The position numbers and the translations under genes were made by a program. Shown piece by piece: positions 59,376-64,000 of a DNA stretch of 64,000 nt. Numbering within the stretch: the first letter of the stretch is position 1; each line of letters opens with the position of its first letter. The stretch comes from Tritrichomonas musculus (Eukaryota > Parabasalia > Tritrichomonadida > Tritrichomonadidae), in contig JAPFFF010000008.1 of NCBI GenBank assembly GCA_039105265.1, positions 2,170,001 through 2,234,000 on the forward strand, in the 5' to 3' direction. The notes under the pieces were generated by a model. That model worked only from the letters and a program-made list of their open reading frames with translations, was not told the DNA's origin and ran no database searches.

Positions 59376-59711
59376 TTATTTTGGATTCGATATCGAATCT
59401 GCCAGTATTTTTTTACTTGTTAAAGAATCTGTTATCTTTTGCTCAACAAACGATTGCAATTCAGCAGGTAAAGCTTCCATGGCTTGATCCAAAATCATAT
59501 TTGTAACTGAATCTGGGTTTAATTCTTCTATTGATTCGTCATCCATTTTTTTTCCACTCATTTTTCGAATAACATCTCTCCAATTTGATTCTTCTACTTT
59601 TCTAGAAATAAAATCTCTGATTTTATCAACTTCGTTATTTTTTTCTAAATAATGTAAAACTTTGTTTTGATATTCGTGAATTTCTTCTGGAGTAAACTCT
59701 TTTTCATCCAT
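59376..59711 (-). CDS. ENY2: ENY2/Sus1 homologue (SAGA DUB module / TREX-2)
   Basis: 111 residues from ATG 59711, close to the human 101. The family pattern is complete: helix with KVLHYLEKNNEVDKIRDFIS, then KVEESNWRDVIRKM (ENY2: KLIECGWKDQLKA), ESIEELNPDSVTNMILDQAM (VDDLVAEITPKGRALVP) and the final helix ALPAELQSFVEQKITDSL (VPDSVKKELLQRIRTFL). Known role: a small helical clamp in the histone H2B deubiquitinase module of SAGA and in mRNA export. It is divergent from SPT6, with 156 bp between, so the two transcription factors probably share control. Confidence 0.8.
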   Translation of the reverse strand: MDEKEFTPEEIHEYQNKVLHYLEKNNEVDKIRDFISRKVEESNWRDVIRKMSGKKMDDESIEELNPDSVTNMILDQAMEALPAELQSFVEQKITDSLTSKKILADSISNPK

Positions 59712-59854
59712 ATTATAAAATTTTTAGAAAAATTTTAGTCACTTTTTTCTTTCAAAATTTCAATAATCTTGAATCCTTTGAAAATTTATTAATGTTTGTT
59801 TGTCTATGAAAATTTTGAATGATCTAGGCACTTTTTTTAGATAAATCTATAATA

Positions 59855-59861
59855 TCATTTT
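59855..59861 (+). promoter_or_regulatory. Initiator TCATTTT of SPT6
   Basis: +1 A at 59857, 11 bases before the ATG at 59868. It is a full initiator match and supports this start over any downstream one. Confidence 0.6.
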
Positions 59862-59867
59862 AATTTA

Positions 59868-62800
59868 ATGTATACAGGAGGTGGAAAGGGAAAAAATCCA
59901 TCTGCATATCAAAATACAAATCGTAGCGATAGTCGAAGTTCAACTTCTGAAGACGAGGATGTTGACCAATTGCTCAGAGATGAAAGACGTATCGGAGGCC
60001 AATCTATCCAAAAACTTGGTGGAAAAGGAAGTGATTATTCCAATAGTTCAGAAAATGATTCGTATGATGATATTGAAGCAGATGACGGTGAACCTTCAAT
60101 TAATCGTCGAATCGGTCCCCAAACTTACGAAACAGAAGATGCTTTCGTCGTCGATGAAAATGGTAATTCGATGAAACAGACTGTTCACGTTGTTGGTGCA
60201 TCCAGCAAAGGAAGCTTAAATTCAGATCATTTAAAGGAAGTTTATAACCTTATTAATCCGAATAGTACAAGTTTCCAAACTTTTGTTGGGCCAAAGAGGA
60301 AAAAAATTCATAGCGAAATAATTAAACAGAAAACTCAAGATTTAAATATTGAAAATAACTTTGAACGAGATTTGTATAATTGTACAATCAGTAATGAAAT
60401 TTTGCCATCAGCAATTGAATGGATATTTGCAACTTGCTTTAAATCTAGAACTCATACAGATTCTGATGAACACATGAACGATGAAGATGAAGATGAAACA
60501 AATGAAATAAAAGCTCAAAAAAGAATTTTAGAGAAAATATTGAACACAATGTTATCAGAGCCGGATGAAGATGAAAATTTATCTGTTATTTATACTCCTC
60601 AATACATTATTAAACACAAATCCGATATTTTTAAAATGGCCAAATCAATTTATACCAACGATGATATATTTACTATTTTGGCAAACCTAAAACGATACAA
60701 GTGGCTTTATTATCAATTTTTAACTTTTGAATCGATTCAAAGTTTTTACCAAAATTTCGAACCGAATCTTAAACTTTATATTGAAGATATTATATCATCT
60801 TCTGTTTCAAACGAGCTCATTAACGATATGACCCGATTCAATAGTTATAACGATACTAGCGAAAACTCTGGGGGAGCTCAAACTATTTATTCCCAGCAAA
60901 AGAAATTATTTAAAGAATTAGTCGATGAATTTCTACTAATTCCAGAAAAAGTTGCCTACAAGCTTTATCTTTCTATGCTTACTACTACCGATCACGCCGA
61001 AAGCATTGATCCTCCTGAACCAACTCTTCCACCTGATGTTCGACTTGAATCTTTTCTTGAGAGTAATGATGAATATAGAGAGCTTCTCGAGACAGAAATC
61101 AATGCAGGTAAAAACAATTATGATGATGATAATTTTGATATGCATAAAGAAATGATCAATCGTCTCAAAGAGCAAATTATTCGATATGCATCTACAGATT
61201 TATCCATTAACCCTATTTTTTTATCAGCAATTCGGGATCAAATTATTGAGAATGTTGTTGTTAGAACATATCCAACTGAGAGAGGTGAAAACAGTTCTAC
61301 TATGCTTCCATATGGCAAATACGGGCCTGTTAAACGTTTGAAAGAAAAGATGATTTCATCATTCCATCATACAGACGTCTGGCTTCTAATTAAAGAAGCT
61401 GAAGAAAAAGGTTTCCTCACTGTCGAAATAGATTATAACCAAGGTATTCAACAATTCTTAGAAGCACTTAAAAAGAAGTATTATTTATCACAATACGGAT
61501 CTCAATGGGATGATCTTCGTCAAACCATCATGGATCGTGCCTTCAAAAACAGTATTTGGCCACAGTTCAAAAGAGAGACAGAGCAAGAACTTTATCAAAA
61601 AGCTGCTGAATCTGTTCGTGATGATGTTGAAGCTGAATTAACTAAAAAGATCACAGCACCACCATATACGAAATTAAGCCCACCCACATCAGGTATTCAA
61701 ACTCAAGTTGGTGTTACTGTCCTTTCTCTTTGCTATCATCCAGATATACCAAACGAAATTGGTGTTGCTCTTGTAGATCCAATGGGAAATGTTACAAGTC
61801 ACTTTGTTGAAAATTCATACATGCTTCGTAATCAGCTTCGTCCAGATCAAGTAGCTGAAATGATGAGAAATGAGAAAGGCAGCAAAAAAGGATCTCAAAA
61901 TCGTCATAACCAAGTCCGAATAGACGAGAAACTATCAATTCAACAAAAAGCTGAATATGATGGAAAGAAACATATTATTCAAACGATTGAAACTGCCAAA
62001 CCAGATATCATTACTATATGTGCAACTCATTTAAAGTCGAGAGAACTGTTCATGGTTGCTCAAAATCTTGTATATGCAGCAGCTATTCCTCATGAGCAAA
62101 TCAAAGTTTTATTTGCTCCAAGTGATGCAGCATTAATATATGCTAGATCACGCGCTAGTGAAATGGAACGACTTGATTTATCACAGCAACAACAAGTTAG
62201 TGAAACTGTCCTTATTGCAGCCTCAACCGCAAGAAGAGTTCAAAATCCACTTTCTGAATTAACACGACTTTGCACTCAAGAAAAGAATTATTTAGTCAAA
62301 CTTCCTCTTCATCGCTTCCAGAGTCAATTCCTTAATGAACAAACCGAAACAGGCATTATTTACGAAGCTTGCGAGCTTGCTTGCATCAAAGCCGTTGCAA
62401 TCAGTGGCGTTGATGTTTCAAAACTTCACTCAATGCATCATCGTGGAGCTCTTCAGTTCCTTCCAGGTTTCGGACCGAAATTTGCTGAATTTATCCTTAA
62501 AAAATTCACTTCAACTTCTGCTGATAAAAGATCTATCCGTTCAAGGTTGGACCTTAAATTTGATATGGACGAATGCCCTCGTATTTCAGACAATGCAATT
62601 TCATTTCTTCGTTTCCCAGGCCAAATTAAAAAAGTTAAGATTGATGACAGAGATGATCAATCAAAAGGATCAACTAATAAAGAAAAGTTGCTCGATGGAA
62701 CGATGATTGATATTACAGAGTATCCAATTGCGTATGATGTAATTAAGTATTTCTCAAAGAATGAAAATGGAGGACATAAATATAACCCTGAAACAGAAAT

Positions 62801-64000
62801 TGATGAAAAGAAAATTAGACAATTCTTTATGTCTCCACATCATGAAATCCCAACAGATAAACATCTTGATTTCATTAATAGCGATTTCTATTCTATTCAT
62901 CATGATGATATGGAATGCCATCATTTGATCAAGTTTATTGCTAAAGAACTTAATATTGGGCCATTCGAAACACTCAGATTCAAAAAGAGAAAGAGAAGTA
63001 CAGATTTGTATAAACAAATATCACCTCAACTTGAACGAAATGGAATGTTCCGTATCCATGACAGCTTACTTAAATTCAATTATTACGTCAGAAGCATTAT
63101 TGAATCACCAAATAACTTTTACTGTCCAATGACTGATGTTGAACTTTTCGATGCATTAGTCAACGATCCTTCAATCAAAGAACATTCGGTTTCTGAATTT
63201 CGTATTCTTAAATATAATCAAAATGATAATTCGTGCCTTGCAAGAACTCAAAACAGCGATGTTGATGCTGTTGCTACAGATCAATTTACAGCTTTCAGTG
63301 AAGATAAGGATATTCAACATATAAGAGAAAAACTTTTCCCTGGAGCAATTTTACAAATCGATAAAAGCCAAATGAAATTAGTTGTTTCTTTCAATCAAAG
63401 TGAATTAGAAAATATGAAGAATTTCGATAAATTGACTCCATATATTGATAATAACTTTGATTTTGAAGGAGAAGCTGAAGCTCAGAAAAAGAGAAAAGAA
63501 GCAGAGAAAAATAAGCCGCATCGTTATTTCTTGCGTCTTATTGAAGATGAACACTTTAGAAATAAGACCCCAGAGCAAGCTGAAATTGAATTAATGACAT
63601 TACCAGTTGGAGATTATATCATCCGACCATCAACGAGAGCTACCAATAATGATAGACTTTCTTTAATGATCAAATTCCCAGGTAAAAACTATGGAATTTA
63701 TGAAATTATTGAAAGAGGAAAGAAAGGCAAGTTCGATTTAACTCTTGGAAATAAACTTTCAATTGACTCCAACGAATACGATGATCTTGAAGAAATTCAA
63801 TGGAACTTTGTTCAACATATTCAAGAAAAATTGGCAAAAATTGTCCAACATAGAAAATATGTTGAAGACTTTGATACGGCTTTCAATCAAATAACAGCTG
63901 ATAGACAGGCAAATCCAAAATCTATTCCTTACAGAATTACTAATGATCCAAACATCAAAAGCTGTGTTTCATTTATATGGCTTTATAAAGATGGAACTTT
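59868..64000 (+). CDS. SPT6: Transcription elongation factor SPT6, 5' part (runs off the window)
   Basis: ATG 59868 opens a frame with no stop to the window end, 1,377 codons. The acidic, Ser-rich N-terminus (TSEDEDVDQLL) is typical. A helical core follows, with a YqgF-like RNase H fold at about 610-820 (VGVTVLSLCYHPD, IGVALVDPMGNV), the helix-hairpin-helix near 862-874 (LQFLPGFGPKFA), an S1-like segment near 1157 and the first SH2 domain from about 1217 (HRYFLRLIEDEHF, VGDYIIRPSTR with the phosphate-binding Arg). The second SH2 and the tail should lie beyond 64000. SPT6 is a histone chaperone that binds Pol II and aids nucleosome passage. It is divergent from ENY2. Confidence 0.93.
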   Translation, partial: MYTGGGKGKNPSAYQNTNRSDSRSSTSEDEDVDQLLRDERRIGGQSIQKLGGKGSDYSNSSENDSYDDIEADDGEPSINRRIGPQTYETEDAFVVDENGNSMKQTVHVVGASSKGSLNSDHLKEVYNLINPNSTSFQTFVGPKRKKIHSEIIKQKTQDLNIENNFERDLYNCTISNEILPSAIEWIFATCFKSRTHTDSDEHMNDEDEDETNEIKAQKRILEKILNTMLSEPDEDENLSVIYTPQYIIKHKSDIFKMAKSIYTNDDIFTILANLKRYKWLYYQFLTFESIQSFYQNFEPNLKLYIEDIISSSVSNELINDMTRFNSYNDTSENSGGAQTIYSQQKKLFKELVDEFLLIPEKVAYKLYLSMLTTTDHAESIDPPEPTLPPDVRLESFLESNDEYRELLETEINAGKNNYDDDNFDMHKEMINRLKEQIIRYASTDLSINPIFLSAIRDQIIENVVVRTYPTERGENSSTMLPYGKYGPVKRLKEKMISSFHHTDVWLLIKEAEEKGFLTVEIDYNQGIQQFLEALKKKYYLSQYGSQWDDLRQTIMDRAFKNSIWPQFKRETEQELYQKAAESVRDDVEAELTKKITAPPYTKLSPPTSGIQTQVGVTVLSLCYHPDIPNEIGVALVDPMGNVTSHFVENSYMLRNQLRPDQVAEMMRNEKGSKKGSQNRHNQVRIDEKLSIQQKAEYDGKKHIIQTIETAKPDIITICATHLKSRELFMVAQNLVYAAAIPHEQIKVLFAPSDAALIYARSRASEMERLDLSQQQQVSETVLIAASTARRVQNPLSELTRLCTQEKNYLVKLPLHRFQSQFLNEQTETGIIYEACELACIKAVAISGVDVSKLHSMHHRGALQFLPGFGPKFAEFILKKFTSTSADKRSIRSRLDLKFDMDECPRISDNAISFLRFPGQIKKVKIDDRDDQSKGSTNKEKLLDGTMIDITEYPIAYDVIKYFSKNENGGHKYNPETEIDEKKIRQFFMSPHHEIPTDKHLDFINSDFYSIHHDDMECHHLIKFIAKELNIGPFETLRFKKRKRSTDLYKQISPQLERNGMFRIHDSLLKFNYYVRSIIESPNNFYCPMTDVELFDALVNDPSIKEHSVSEFRILKYNQNDNSCLARTQNSDVDAVATDQFTAFSEDKDIQHIREKLFPGAILQIDKSQMKLVVSFNQSELENMKNFDKLTPYIDNNFDFEGEAEAQKKRKEAEKNKPHRYFLRLIEDEHFRNKTPEQAEIELMTLPVGDYIIRPSTRATNNDRLSLMIKFPGKNYGIYEIIERGKKGKFDLTLGNKLSIDSNEYDDLEEIQWNFVQHIQEKLAKIVQHRKYVEDFDTAFNQITADRQANPKSIPYRITNDPNIKSCVSFIWLYKDGT

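Noticed and set aside
59881-60174. 97-codon frame overlapping the start of SPT6
   Set aside because: Shadow frame; the SPT6 frame from 59868 explains the region fully.
1-64000. Virus-derived or Polinton-like elements
   Set aside because: No capsid, integrase, protein-primed polymerase, reverse transcriptase or packaging ATPase pattern was recognised in any frame.
1-64000. CRISPR arrays and bacterial operon features
   Set aside because: No regularly spaced repeat-spacer arrays or ribosome-binding sites; gene content is eukaryotic.
1-64000. Spliceosomal introns in the large genes
   Set aside because: All large frames are uninterrupted and no GTAYGT...ACTAACACACAG-type pair was seen inside them.

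Overview
The window is from an AT-rich, gene-dense, intron-poor protist genome, almost certainly a parabasalid (trichomonad). The evidence is as follows. Every large reading frame is uninterrupted. Several genes carry a trichomonad-type initiator (TCAYTT) 7 to 26 bases before the ATG, clearest at Hsp70 (11062), the gelsolin-like gene, SPT6, the small Ser-rich gene and the transposase. A decayed BspA-like leucine-rich surface-protein gene is present, and the Akt-, BRF1-, Hsp70- and AP-sigma-like proteins are eukaryotic in type. The low GC content favours a Tritrichomonas-like genome over Trichomonas, but species is inference.

Layout. 0.2-3.3 kb: a Paf1-complex CDC73 homologue divergent from a probable CFAP97/Hemingway-like flagellar protein. 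3.3-8.8 kb: a repeat-rich interval with a tRNA-like, SINE-like patch, a DDE transposase gene with a TTAA-type left end, a foldback element and a tandem repeat. 8.8-18 kb: housekeeping genes, namely PP2A scaffold, cytosolic Hsp70, BRF1 (TFIIIB), AP adaptor sigma, a small Cys-tailed protein and a WD40 protein. 18-22.4 kb: a doublecortin-like/P-loop ATPase gene, with a 788-bp TTAA-flanked MITE and a second inverted-repeat element beside its 5' end. 22.6-42.9 kb: signalling and trafficking genes, namely RasGAP-VPS9, an orphan helical protein, Sec24-like, a giant Ras-like GTPase/helical-repeat fusion, a coiled-coil protein, an Akt-like PH-AGC kinase, an orphan ARM-like protein, a small Ser-rich protein, a NEK-like pseudokinase and a gelsolin/severin-like protein. 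43-47.5 kb: a BspA-like pseudogene and diverged AT-rich repeats. 47.5-59.7 kb: an orphan, an inverted duplicate pair of four-pass membrane proteins, two large orphan helical proteins, an SLC13-type anion transporter and ENY2/Sus1. 59.9-64 kb: the first 1,377 codons of SPT6, running off the right edge.

How the genes relate. There are no operons. Neighbours are often divergent with short shared promoters: Sec24-like/GTPase-HEAT (87 bp), ENY2/SPT6 (156 bp), ARM-like/Ser-rich (82 bp). The functional themes are Pol II elongation and chromatin (CDC73, ENY2, SPT6), Pol III initiation (BRF1), vesicle traffic (AP sigma, RasGAP-VPS9, Sec24-like, GTPase fusion, COPI-associated-like proteins) and PI3K/phosphatase signalling (Akt-like, PP2A-A). 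No viral or Polinton-type element was recognised. The most unusual items are the GTPase-HEAT fusion, the DCX-ATPase, the pseudokinase, the TTAA transposon family and a 12-base motif recurring in intergenic DNA.
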